Of a stretch of DNA of 64,000 bases, positions 35,749 to 47,300 are shown piece by piece; position 1 is the stretch's first letter; every line of letters starts with the position of its first letter. The notes below the pieces were generated by a model. The model searched no databases and was not told where the DNA came from. It saw only the letters and a list, made by a program, of their open reading frames with translations. Origin of the DNA: Pseudocercospora fijiensis CIRAD86 (lineage: Eukaryota; Ascomycota; Dothideomycetes; Mycosphaerellales; Mycosphaerellaceae); assembly GCF_000340215.1 (NCBI RefSeq), contig NW_006921540.1, forward strand, positions 490,377 through 554,376, given 5' to 3'. A program made the translations under genes and the position numbers.

Positions 35749-37068
35749 ATGGCCGTCGAAATGGCGTCCAACACCGCACCGGCTACATACAAGCAGCCTA
35801 GTCGGAAGGGCAAGAAGGCATGGAGAAAGAATGTCGACATCACCGAGGTCCAGTCTGGCTTGGACGAATTACGCACAGATATCATCCAAGGTGGACCTGT
35901 CAGTGAAAAGCCTGCAGATGAACTGTTCTTGACAGATGTCGCTGGAGATGTGGAGCTCGAAAAGACGCAGCGCAAGCAGAAGAAGCTGAGGGTCGACGAG
36001 ATATTAGCGCAACGAGACTCCAAGGTTGAAGCATTACAGCCTGGCCGCAAGAGGAAAGTGGAGGATCACAGTGGAAGCGGCGTTGGTGGGAAGAGAGTGA
36101 AGGGTAATGGGGAATATGTGTCGCACAGAGAATTACGGCGGTTGAGGAATGTGGCAGATGGCGCTGGAATCGGAGTGCTGGCAGAGGAGCAGGCTTCGAA
36201 TGATCTCTGGGGAGCACCTGATGCGGCCCCACCAGAGGAATACAGCTTTCTGGAGAAAAAGAAGGACAAGGTGGCACCAAAATCGTTGAAGCAAGCTCCC
36301 AAACCGCTCACTGCCAATGGCAAGGCTGTAGCAGCAGTGCTGAAGCCGAATGCTGGAAAGTCGTACAACCCACTTCTAAATGACTGGTCGGCGCTTCTGG
36401 AGAAAGAAGGTCAGGCTGCGGTGGATGCTGAGAAAGCTCGTCTTGCGGCTGAGGCAGAGCAGGCCGAGCGAGAAAGGAAGGCAGAAGAAGAGGCAGCGAA
36501 AGTGGAGGCGCTAGAGAAGGAAGAATACGCGACCGACTACGAGAGCGCGTGGGAAAGTGAGTGGGACGGCATCCAGAGCGAAGCGGAACAGGAGATTTAT
36601 ACACAGAAGCAGAAGGGCCGCAAAACTCCAGCGGAGCGGAATAAGGCGAAGGCGAAGAAGGAGCGTGAGGCAAGGGAGAAGTGGGAGAAAAAGCAGAAAG
36701 AGCGGGACGTGCAAGAGAAGAGGATAAAAGAGATCGCCAAGCAGGTATCTGCGAACGACAAGGAGAAGAAGCTAGCGAAGCGAGACGTTGACATCTCGTC
36801 TGAGTCGGATGAGGATGAGGCATCGCAGCTTGCTAAGAGGCGATTTGGGAAGCTTTCTGTCCCAGAGGCGCCGGTTGAGGTGACTTTGCCGGAGGATCTC
36901 AACGACTCGCTGCGACGCTTGAAACCAGAGGGCAGTTTGCTTACCGATCGATATCGAAATCTGCTGATCAATGGCAAGTTGGAGGTCAGGAAGAAGGTGG
37001 GACAGGCGAAGAAACCGCAACGGCAACGAACTGAGAAGTGGACCTATAAGGACTTCAAGTTGAAGTAA
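35749..37068 (+). CDS. NOP53: Ribosome biogenesis protein Nop53 (GLTSCR2/PICT1 family)
   Basis: A single exon of 439 residues from ATG 35,749. The N-terminus PSRKGKKAWRKNVDITEV and the C-terminus LKPEGSLLTDRYRNLL plus TEKWTYKDFKLK are diagnostic of Nop53. The middle is highly charged and helical (repeated Glu/Lys/Ala), consistent with its extended conformation on pre-60S particles. Nop53 recruits the nuclear exosome via Mtr4 to trim 7S pre-rRNA into 5.8S rRNA. It is head-to-head with YPT6. Confidence 0.92.
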   Translation: MAVEMASNTAPATYKQPSRKGKKAWRKNVDITEVQSGLDELRTDIIQGGPVSEKPADELFLTDVAGDVELEKTQRKQKKLRVDEILAQRDSKVEALQPGRKRKVEDHSGSGVGGKRVKGNGEYVSHRELRRLRNVADGAGIGVLAEEQASNDLWGAPDAAPPEEYSFLEKKKDKVAPKSLKQAPKPLTANGKAVAAVLKPNAGKSYNPLLNDWSALLEKEGQAAVDAEKARLAAEAEQAERERKAEEEAAKVEALEKEEYATDYESAWESEWDGIQSEAEQEIYTQKQKGRKTPAERNKAKAKKEREAREKWEKKQKERDVQEKRIKEIAKQVSANDKEKKLAKRDVDISSESDEDEASQLAKRRFGKLSVPEAPVEVTLPEDLNDSLRRLKPEGSLLTDRYRNLLINGKLEVRKKVGQAKKPQRQRTEKWTYKDFKLK

Positions 37069-37283
37069 GGACCGCTATCGCAGCACGACTGGCGGCAAAC
37101 ACACTTTCGGTAGTCCTGTTACGTGCTTCGCCTCACAAATTCTGCCTGGCTCGTGCCGACCTGGTGACAAGTTTACCGCAGTCTGAGCTCCATGTTCCTT
37201 GCTGAGAGGTGCCGGTCTGGTGACCACTCTCAACAACGAGCTCATTGATTAGTGCCGTATAGCCACTCTCCACATCCCTCGCT

Positions 37284-37901
37284 CTATAGCATGAGTCTGC
37301 CGTCGAGATCCAGATCATAAATGTTATCCCATTCTTGATCTGTAGGTAATCCACGGATACCGATCTTACGAAGCTCTGCGAGGATCTGCCTCAAATTTCA
37401 GTAATCCAAAATTCTCGTTGACGACACGAGATTTCGATTCACCTGTTTGCTGTGCCCATACTCAGCATCGATTATGTTCTTGGCCTCATGTGTACAGAAT
37501 TCTGCCCATGAAAGTTTACGAGGCAAAGCGGCAATTAGGCGCCGATGTTGTGGGTCCACCGAATCCGACCACGTTGAGGCAGCAAAGTGGGAGTGAGCGA
37601 GAAATACAGAGCCCTCCCCATAGTAAGACGAGGCGAACTTGGCGCGACTGGCGCGATCGACTTGCAGTAACGCACGGGTATCGGCGCCTAGGAATTGTTG
37701 ACCACGGTATCGGCGGCGGCATGTGAGCCCTTGATCTTCACCTATGATGTCTCCAAGATCGCGCAGTCCTGGCTCGGCGGTGAATGTGAGGTCGTAGATC
37801 TTGTCGAAGAGTTCTTGAGGCAGCGTCTGCAGCAGCTCGCCGAGCTGGCGTGGTTTGCGTTGCTTGCGTTGCTTGCCAGGGATGAATTTGATCACCGCCA
37901 T
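37284..37901 (-). CDS. F-box-like hypothetical protein, paralogue A
   Basis: Two exons: 37901-37443 and 37385-37284 (186 residues). The intron is GTGAAT..GGCAG, in phase 0, joining SKQ|ILAELRKIGI. The N-terminal core LPQELFDKIYDLTFTAE looks like the first helix of an F-box-like motif, followed by LLQVDRASRAKFASSYYG. The same pattern, with the same intron position, is present in the gene at 41,799-42,573. Families with this LPxEL...VDxASRxKFAxxYYG pattern are, to my knowledge, typical of Dothideomycete genomes and often multi-copy; the function is unknown. It lies just left of a RIP'd Mutator-like element. Confidence 0.65.
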
Positions 37902-38094
37902 GGTGGTATGCAAGAGTGCTTGTGATGCACCTTGACTTGAAGGTTGTTGGCCGAAAAAGAAGATGTACGTACGGTGCGATGGAAAGTGAGGGGCGCGACT
38001 ATTCGAGAATCCACTCCGGCTATATGGGAATCCGCGCGTCCGATCGCGGAGGAGGCCTAAGGCAAATTTGTTAGTCATGTTCTCCACCACTAGA

Positions 38095-38752
38095 CCTCAC
38101 TGTTACCGCTGTTTTAATCGCTGTTTTAACCTCACCGTCGCCGCTGTTTTAACCCTACTATCGCTATATTATTAAGCCCTTCCGCGCAGTTACAAGCCGA
38201 GTATAATGCCGCCGCCTCCGCCGCCTCCGCTACCTCTACTACCGCCGCCGCCGCCCCTATTTAATAGTATAATCCTAAGGTCTTCTAGTTGCAAAGAATG
38301 CGTAGTAAGAGGCTATAGTAAGAGCGAGAGCCGTACCTAGGCAACCTCGGAGGCCTTAAATTATAGGTTAAACAGGTATATAGACTAAAGGACTATCTAG
38401 CCTACTAATACTAGGAGGGTGTCGACCGTTAGTATTTAAAGCAATTCCTTTTAGACTTCTAGGAAGATATAGCGGAGAGCGAGCGGTCGTACTAGTAGCG
38501 CTATATTAGTTATTAGTATAAGGCTAGATACGATAGTCTTAATCCCTCTAGCTAGTTAGCTAGTAAGCTAGATAGTACCTTCGAGACCCTTAACCTAACT
38601 ATCCCCTTCCTCGACAATTTGCTAGAATAGTACGAAGTAGGGCATAAAGCGATCTGCTTTATACTATATACTATACCTAGTAAGAGGTAGATGCTACTAA
38701 GTAGTAAGAATAGTAAATAGAATAATAAATAGAATAGTAAAGAGGAAGAAGT

Positions 38753-38790
<38 letters not shown>

Positions 38791-41370
38791 ATAGTAACAA
38801 CGGGGAAAGCGGGGTTAGTTAGCAATAGGAACAATGCCCTCCTTCGGTAGAAATCGAGTCTTCTTAATAACTAGCCTATAACTTTAGTAACAACGACGAA
38901 TATAGTAACTAGTCTAAGTTAGAAGCAGAGGTATATAAACCTAGATCGTACGTAACTATCGAGAACCCCGAAAACTAGGTGTTTAATAGTATTATAGCAG
39001 CCGAGGACTATATAGACCTATTCGCATTAGAGAAGGGGTTTAAGCTTAGAAGGACCGGCTATAAGCGCAATAAGGACTATACTTACTAGACTTTCTTACT
39101 ACGCTACGCTAAGTATTTAATACCGGCATCGCGCGAGACGGTAAGGAAGAAGCGTAACGAGAGAAGGCTTCTTTATCCTACTGCTAAGGCTCGTAAGGGC
39201 CGCTCGAAGAAGTGTAATTACCCTTAGTCTATAGCCCTTACTGCGGACGACTAGAAGGACCCCGACAATAGCACCTAGTCTCTTATATTTAATAGCTCTA
39301 ACTACAACTATCTAGCAGTCTATCTAATAGCGCTAGCTAATTACCGCCGCCGAGCTCGTACGACAGAGGTTGTTAAGGCTATATTGCAGTTAAGGTCTAT
39401 AGGCGTTACTAATCGACAGATTAAGGCCGCTATTAAGCTCCGTTTTAGTAGTAGTAGTAGAGACTAGCAATCGCCTATTGTACCCGCTACTTTACGAGAC
39501 ATCTTAAATGCCTAGCAAAAGGCTAAGAAGTTGCGACTCGCTAGCAAATTAGTAGTCGATAAGACGATTAAGGACCTCCTATAATAGAACTACTTCGTAT
39601 AGAAGGCTGTCGGTACTAGACTAAGCGGTAAGTAACGGTTAGAATAGCTGTATTTCTCGCACCCTAAGATAATTAATATATATAAGAATTGCCCGGATAT
39701 TATAGTTATAGATTGCACCTACAAGACTAACGATTATAGTATGCCGCTACTTGTAATCGCCTTACTTAACTAATTCAACTAGACCTTCCCTTTAGCGCTA
39801 ATGTTTATACCTAGATAGGCTACTAAATAGTATTCTATCGATATTAGCTGCACGTAGGAGTTACTATCGGAATATAGCGTAGAAGAGCCTCGCCTTATTA
39901 TCTACGACCGTAATAGGGCATTAATAAAGGCCCTAGCAAGCGACTAGCTTTACCTGCGTACTTAGCTCTGCCGCTAGCATATTAGACGCGCAGTAGAAGC
40001 TAATGCGAAGGCCTTCCTTAGTACTAGACCACCTAATCTATCGACAAAGCGTAGGCTATTAAGTCTAGCGGCATAGGACTTTATAGACCTATTTAACGCC
40101 GCTATCGGCTCTTAGTCTATTAACTCGTTTACTAGCAACTGTAGGCGTCTTAAGGAGGGCAAGATTGCCGCTAGCAATAGTAAACTAGCTCGTAACTACT
40201 CGGACAACGAGGTATAGCATAGACTAGCTTAATACGTCGCGGATACCTAGTAGATCTATCGAGAACAGTATATTAAATACTAGATCGACAGAACACGCTA
40301 TTTTAGCAATATAACGACGTCGCCTATCGAAGGTTGCTATACTAGTATTAAGGCTTAGTTAACAACCTATAGGAACGATATCTATAGCTTTGTTAACCGT
40401 ATAGTGCCCTATTTCTAGCACTAAGTTAACCGCTATAGGGCAATAATTAGACTCGAGATTATACGACTAGTAACGGTGTTCGCAAACGACCTATTATATA
40501 TATAAGTTGTTAGGTATATTAGTACCTTCGCTCTACGTAAAGTAGCCGAGAGAAGGGCACTTATACGCGCCGAGATTAAGAAGAAGAAGTCTTCTACTAG
40601 CGACTATTTACCGCTAGATTGTACCTAGTATTATCGGAGGGTTTATAGCTTGAATTATATATACTAGATACTAGCACTTAAGGAGTTTGTAACCGGCATT
40701 CTCACTATTCGTATGTTTAAGAAGCACTAGCGAGTGCTAAGGAGTAATTATAATAGCAACGAGACAACTACTTACCGTACCTTAGAGCTACTAAAGCGGA
40801 TTAACAACCGACTAGCTCGTACGACTCGACGTGTTACGACTAGACCTAAGCTTATTAAACAAGCCGCTAAGGCTATAGACTAGCAAGAAGCGATAAGACA
40901 GGCCGAGCCGGGGAGGCCTATTCTACCGCTACTAGCACTACGAGAACGTTTACGTAAGGGCTGTATATATAAAACGGCCTATAGGAGGTGCAAGTGCGTT
41001 AAAGATAACGTAGACTGCTACTCTAGCTGTTACAAGTATAGGCAGTGCGATAGAAACCCTGTATCTACTTATACTTATTTACCTACTTAGGAAGGACCTC
41101 CGCCCGCTCCGAGGGCTCTACTAGTACCTATAGCGCTAGTAGGTATACTAGGTTATACTGAGATTGTATAGTAGGAGCTATACGTTAATACGAGGGTCGT
41201 AGAACCTTATTTGCTAGGCAGGCAGTATGCCTAGAATAGTTAGGATTAGCTATAGTATCGAATTCTACGTCTATTATTTACTTAATTCTTCTATCCTACG
41301 TTATTATTCTACTAAGCAGCTAGTATAGGCATCAGAAGTCACTATGCGATGTTCTACAGTGTGGATTACT
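38095..41370 (+). mobile_element. RIP-inactivated Mutator-like (MULE/FAR1-type) DNA transposon
   Basis: About 3.3 kb of TA-rich, CA/TG-poor sequence with a long plus-strand ghost frame broken almost only by TAG. Near 39,700-39,731 it reads DIIVIDCTYKTNDY followed by PLLVIA, the first catalytic-aspartate block of the MULE transposase domain. About 200 codons later SPIEGCYTSIKAQL and a downstream cysteine-rich C-terminus (CKC, then DCYSSC) fit FAR1-like MULE proteins. The ends were not resolved to base level, because no convincing terminal inverted repeat or target duplication was found. Left of the coding part are short CGCTGTTTTAA direct repeats (38,110-38,155) and a GCC-rich triplet stretch (38,205-38,256). 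Confidence 0.75.
38753..38791 (+). repeat. (TAG)13 triplet repeat, probably a RIP'd (CAG)n
   Basis: Thirteen TAG triplets in frame with the surrounding ghost reading frame. Since CAG converts to TAG by RIP, this is best explained as a former polyglutamine tract of the transposon protein. Confidence 0.6.
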
Positions 41371-41798
41371 AACAATATAGTCTCACCGAGACCGGAGCGG
41401 CCCTAGGTCCGTAGATTCTCGAATAACCGGAGTGGATTCTCGAATAGTCTCGCCCGAAAGTGAGCTTTCAGCGGCAAGACATGCGGAACGGAACGGCTGG
41501 CAACCGTGCGCAGGCAAGAACGCGCCTCTACTTTCACGTGCACTAGAAGTGGAAGAGATGGGGGAGAAGCACAGTCACAGCATCTTTCCACCACTTGGCC
41601 AGTCGCAGATTCTCCCCTGGATGCGAGACCATTAATCGAATCCCTCGAACGACGGCCATCGCAGACATCTAGCAACGAACTCTTGCTCCTTGACTAGCAT
41701 TACACGGCCATTCGGAATGAACAGCGCCCTTCAAGACACATTTCCAGAAGTGCTTCACTTTGTTCCTCCCAGCTATCACGCCTTGGCCTTGGCCACCT
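41371..41798. other. Short intergenic stretch between MULE remnant and paralogue B
   Basis: Normal base composition from about 41,380. No supported gene; it is the 3' flank of the minus-strand gene that follows. Confidence 0.4.
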
Positions 41799-42573
41799 CT
41801 ACTCCCCCAAGATCCGTGCTCGTTGGCGACGGGGTGCCCGATGATCGCTCCACTCGCTTCCTGATCGCAACATTTCTAACACCATGGCCTCTATTTCTGG
41901 CCTCATCCTCCGAGCACTTTCCAAGCTGTACTGAGGCGGCAACTGAAGTCCTGGATGCCTGTGGCCAAATTGAAGTTCGATCTGCGGCATCCATTAGTTA
42001 TTGAAGTGTTGGAAAGAGAGCTCCCACACTCACCTGCTCAGGAGGACCAAAGCGAATGTATTGCACTCGTCTAAAGCCGCCGTCTCGCCGAGAGGGACCT
42101 CTGCTGCTTTGGAGGAAAGAATCCATCACCCACATCTCCCGCACGAGTGCTCTGTGTTGTAGAGAGACTGACCTAAGCCACGTCACCGCCGTCAATCTGT
42201 TTCGCGCCAAAAAGACTCCGCCGTAATAGGACGCCGCGAATTTCCGGCGACTTGCGCGATCGACTTGGAGCAGCGTGCGACTGTCTTTCCCGGTGAAAGG
42301 TGCTCCTGGATCTTCGCGAAAGACTTCGACGGCAGATGGCCTAAAATTGCGATGTGCGAATCGAAGTCGTGCGAAATGAAATCTGCTTTCTTGACTAGAC
42401 TCGATCTCACCGAGGTCTCTAACCCCATCGGCCGCAGTGAATGTCAGGTCGTAGATGTTGTCGTACAACTCTTGTGGAAGCGTAGCGAGTCCTTCGCGGA
42501 GTTCTTCGGCGCTGATTGGCGAATTTTGTGTGATCAAGGCCGACTTTGGCCGTCTGAATTTGGGATACGACAT
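41799..42573 (-). CDS. F-box-like hypothetical protein, paralogue B
   Basis: Two exons: 42573-42034 and 41981-41799 (240 residues). The intron (GTGAGT..CGCAG, 52 nt) is in phase 0, joining GPPEQ|IELQFGHRHPG at the same relative position as in paralogue A. Shared core: LPQELYDNIYDLTFTA, then VRDLGEI, then LLQVDRASRRKFAASYYG. It is longer than A, with an extra basic C-terminal segment (APRRQRARILGE). The start at ATG 42,573 (MSYPKFRRPKSA) is chosen because it begins the conserved part. Function unknown. Together with A it brackets the Mutator-like remnant. Confidence 0.65.
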
Positions 42574-42739
42574 CGCGTGTAGCCCACTCCGACGGATGCT
42601 GGATGTCAAGTGTCGAAGCCGAGAAAGCTGGAGCAGAAATCGAGGTTTAAATACACGGCCGGCACCGGGCAAGCGCTGATGTGGTCCGAGCTCTTGCATG
42701 TGAGCGACCTGAACCCTGCCTCTTCGAGCCTCGGGCTAG

Positions 42740-44160
42740 AATTAACATTTGGTGCTCTTATGATTTTATCGCTATCCCTTGTTAGGACTACTTATAAGAA
42801 GTGTAAACTTTGTAGAGAATCTATCTAAGCTACGATTATAAGAGGGCCTATATCTCTCTAAGTATTTACTACTATCTTTTATAAGAAGGTATAAGAAGAG
42901 CCTACTACTAATACTATAGATATAGTTTATTTAGATAGAGAAATTCAAGTCTAGGCAATAGGCTAATAAGTAGAATAGGTACTTTATTATTAAAGTAGTA
43001 TTCGTTTTATATAATAGGATAGCGCGTTAGATTTAAGTTTCCTAGTACCTATAAAGATAGTAAATCTACGGTTTTATTAATAGCTAAATTCCTACGCCGA
43101 AACTAATCGAGTATCTTTCTTATATCTCTAAAATTTACTTACTTATAAGTAACTCTCTCTTTCTCTCTCTTTCTATAATCTTATAGAATTCGAATCCTAT
43201 TTAAGTTTACTAATATCTCTCCCTTCCTCTACCTACCTAATTATCCTATCCCTATCCCTATCCCTAACTCCCCTTCTAATCTAAACTAATAAACTCTCTA
43301 GAAAACCTATATTATTAGTATTTAATTCTATATCCTCCTTTCCTAAAAAAAATATTAAATATTATATTCTATCCTATTCTATACTTACTATTAACCTCTA
43401 ATCCCCCCTCCTATCTCTAAACCTATCTACCTCCTACCTCCTAAATTAAAAAATTTAGTATATTTACTATTAAAAAAAAAGAAGAATCTCGTTTAACTTC
43501 TTATAAAACTACTTCTTATACGAAGTTAGCTTAAGTATAAAGAGCTATTTCTATAAGACGAAGCGAAGTTATAAAAGAAAGTTTTAAAATATAGCGAGCG
43601 GGATTATATATAAGAGATAAAGAAAAGGAAGGGGAATAGGGATCGTCGAGGTTATAAGTAGTAGTATTAGTAGAGTATAGATATAGTACTAAATAAAGTC
43701 GAAGATTTCTTATAAGTTATAATATACTTTATATAAGATAGGCGAGAGATAGCTAAGTATAGATAGTAAACGCTTTTTCTTCTATTTCTTCCTCTTCTCT
43801 TATACTATACTTTCTAGTACTTTAAAGAATATTTAATAAAGAGTAGTAGTAGTAGTTTTATAACTTTTCTTAAACTTATTTAATTTTATAATAATAACAA
43901 GTAAGAGTATTATCTAATCTAAGTAAGAAGTAAAGCTCGAGTCGAAAATAAGTTGCCTATACTATATAAAGTTATATAGTTTAATAGTTTTCTTAGCGCG
44001 TTTATAGTATATATAAAAGTAATACCGCGATAATCGCGTCTTATATACAAGTGTCTAATTATAACCTAAAGACCTTACCGGAACATCCGAGAAAGTACCC
44101 GTAGGCCGTATCTAGCTAAAGACATTAGCATTCGTAATTAATCGGGCTAAGGAAGCGTTA
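42740..44160. repeat. AT-rich RIP'd remnant with pyrimidine-biased core
   Basis: TA-rich sequence without any coding ghost. From about 43,147 to 43,445 the plus strand is strikingly pyrimidine-rich (CTCTCTTTC runs, CCCTATCCCTATCCCTA, then many CCTCC/CTACC blocks), interrupted by A-rich patches. No long terminal or inverted repeats were found. It may be a degraded non-autonomous element or LTR fragment. Confidence 0.5.
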
Positions 44161-44384
44161 AACCCATATCTCGTGAACACTTAACATGAGGCTTAGCTTC
44201 AATTTGAGACTATTCATGTTACATCGCAACCATATGTACAAGTTCTCAATGCTTTTCGGTAGGAATAAATGGAACCAGACTGCAGCGGCAATCCAGATAT
44301 GCACGCACCCCAACGCCAACGCTATGCTATGCTATGCTATGCACCCTCAACCCAGCGATGCTGAAATGACGAATTCAGAAGTTA

Positions 44385-47300
44385 TTACTCGTCGTCCTCT
44401 TCGACTTCGGCAGTCTGTAGAATCGTCAGTATCGTGTCAAAGTGTACTTCTTAAGTGATGGTGGCACTCACATTATCATGGAAATCGCGACCCTCCTTAG
44501 TCTCAACAATAACACCAGCGCGAATCACAAAGTCACCAAAACGCTCGCCATCCTTGCGTTCAAGCGAGTATCTCTTGAGCAAAGGCTTCATGATAGCCAA
44601 AATCTCGTCCTCCTTGATGCTACTTCGGTACAGCTTGTTGAGGCGGTTGCCATGGTATCCACCTCCGAGGTACATGTTGTAAGCACCAAAAGCTTTGCCG
44701 ACAAAAGCGACCTCGGCCAACCACGGTCGTGCACAGCCATTGGGACAACCGGTCATACGCATGACAATACTGCTCTGAGCAAGGCCGTTCTCCTCGAGAG
44801 TTCCTTCGAGCTTGGTAATGAGCTCTGGAAGGTAGCGCTCCGACTCAGCCATGGCGAGACCACAGGTTGGGAATGCAACACAAGCCGACGAGGAGAGTCG
44901 GAGACCGGAGAAGTTGGTGTTGTCGAGCTTGTACTTGGCAAGCAACTCCTTCATCTTTGGCAAATCTTCATCCGTGACGTTGGAGAGGATCAAGTGCTGG
45001 TTACCAGTAAGTCGGAACTCACCCTTGTGGTGCTGGGCGATCTCGCGAAGCCCAGTCTTCATCTTAAAGTCGGCAGTGTCCTCGATACGACCGTTCTCGA
45101 TGAACATGGTGAAGTGGTTCAGTCCATTCTCGTCCTTCAGCCAGCCGAAGCTGTCAACATTCGACTCAAACTTGAAGGGTTGTGGTTCCTGGAAGGTCTT
45201 TCCCCACAGCTTCTCAACTTCGGCGCGGAAGACCTCGACACTCATATCGTCGATGGTATACTTCAGACGAGCGTGCTTGCGGTTCTTGCGGTCGCCGTTG
45301 TCGCGCTGAACCAGCATGATCTTCTCGCAGACGATGTGTGCTTCATCCTTGTCCACATATCCGAACATGCGGCCAATCTGGGGGTAGGTCTTCTTCATGT
45401 TGTGAGTAGCACCCATACCACCACCAGCGAGAATATTGAAGCCCTTCAAGCCGCCATTGGAGTCGCGAATCGCGATTAGACCGATATCGTGGGCGTAAAC
45501 ATCAGTATCGTTGTGCGGAGGAACGGCAATGGTGATCTTGAACTTTCGTGGCAGGTAAGTTGGTCCGTAGAGAGGCTCGAAGTCCTGGACAGCGCCACCG
45601 CCAACCTGGGTATCCTTCTCGCCATCCATACCCTTGAGCCAGATTTCGTGGTACGCGGTGGTGCTTGGGAGGAGGTGGTCTGAAATGCGCTGGGCGACAG
45701 CATGTGCCTCCTTGTGCAGGTTGCTCATGGTAGGCAGCGACGAGCACATGACGTTTCGGTTGACATCGCCGCAAGCTGCGATGGTTGTCATAAGGGACCG
45801 GTTGATGGCCTGCATAGCAGGCTTCAGCTTCGCCTTCACGACACCGTGGAACTGGAACGTCTGTCGAGTGGTCAGCTTCATTGTCTCGTTGCCCAAGCTT
45901 GAGGCAATGTCGTCCATCTGCACCCATTGCTTTGGGGCCGCGACACCACCGGGGAGCCTGCATCGAATCATGAAGCTGTAGGCAGGCTCAAGACCCTGTG
46001 CCTTGCGCTCATCACGCAGGTCACGGTCATCTTGCATGTATGTACCGTGGAATTTGGTGAGCTGCTGATCGGCGGCACTGATCGCACCGGTCGACTGATC
46101 CTCAAGACCTTCCACAATGGTTCCGCGAAGGTAGTTGGACTGGATCTTGATATCTTCGTTGGTCATTGGCGGTGGCTCCTCTGGAAGGCCTTGGACATTG
46201 CCCACGCCGAGGGCATCCCAGAGCTTGGGCTCCCACTCCTGGTAGCCAGTTTGGTATGCATCAGGATCTTGATCATCACCAAGACCGCAGTCAACCAGCT
46301 GCTCGGCGCCCAGTGCAGCGAGACGTGCGTGAAGGTCCTTGCCAGGCTTGTTGTAGTAGTGCTTGTCCTCCTTGCGTGGCCAGTAGTGCGAGTCGCCGAG
46401 CGCGAAGACTGCATACTTGACACCTGCAAGATCCAGGTCGGTCGAGTTCTTGACACCTTCCCAGAAATTGCGGCCATTCTGTGGAAACTCTCCTTGACCG
46501 GCAGTTGACGAGATGAGGACGACATTTTCCTCATTTCCCAGATCCTCGAGCGGGTAGTCGTCCATGGCCATCACCATAGTCTTCAGGCCACGAGCCTTGC
46601 CGCGGTTTGCCAGTCTCTTGGCGAGACTCTCGGCATTACCATTGTCGGAGGCGAACAGGACTGTCATGGGAGCTCCTTGAAGACCCTCAAGTAGAGCCTC
46701 ATATGCATCCTTGGCCTTGCGCTTCTGCACCTTGCGGACTTCCGAGCCATACGACTCCGACAGGTTTGCGTGGAACTGTGGGTGGCGCCTCATGAGCTGC
46801 GTCAGGTAGTTGTCTCTCCTCAAGAACTCCTTGAGCTCCTCCTTGATGCGTTCGGAGTCCAGCTTGAATGTCTCCTCACCGCGATCCTCAGCCTTGGGAT
46901 CCCATCTATACAGTGGCCAGTAACCGAGGTCGACAGCCTTTTTGGTCTCTTGGAGCACGGTAATTGGATTGTCGTTTTCGTGGTTGTAAGGCAGGTAGGC
47001 AAGAAGGACGGAGGGACCATTGAAAGACTCGGCCTCCATCATCGCCTGCAGCACTTGAGTGTAGCTGCTGTAGACAGCTGTGCTGGCCACGTATGCATTG
47101 CCGAAGTTCATGGCGTATAGTCCGATATCCTTCTTTCTCCGTGCGGCATCGGCAGCTGCACGCTCGCTGTATGGTGTCGAGTCGATGATCAGCATGTTGA
47201 TGTTCTCGCCGCTTGCAAGGACGTGGTGAACACCGCTGTTGCCTAGGTCGTATGCCCAAGCATCGCTGCCAACAAGCCATTGAGATTCCTGGAAGAAAAG

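Noticed and set aside
38552..38800. Minus-strand frame rich in leucine (poly-Leu)
   Set aside because: It is the complement of the (TAG)13 tract in RIP'd transposon DNA, not a gene.
38068..41375. TTGTTAGT and its inverse ACTAACAA near the ends of the Mutator-like remnant
   Set aside because: Only 8 bp, with no further pairing or target duplication; expected by chance in TA-rich DNA.
43240..43270. CCCTATCCCTATCCCTAA, telomere-like at first sight
   Set aside because: The unit is not the fungal telomere repeat TTAGGG in a regular array and the tract is only a few units long within a pyrimidine block.
44442..45479. Long plus-strand frame antisense to sulfite reductase
   Set aside because: It lies wholly opposite a strongly conserved coding exon; its composition mirrors that gene and it has no domain.
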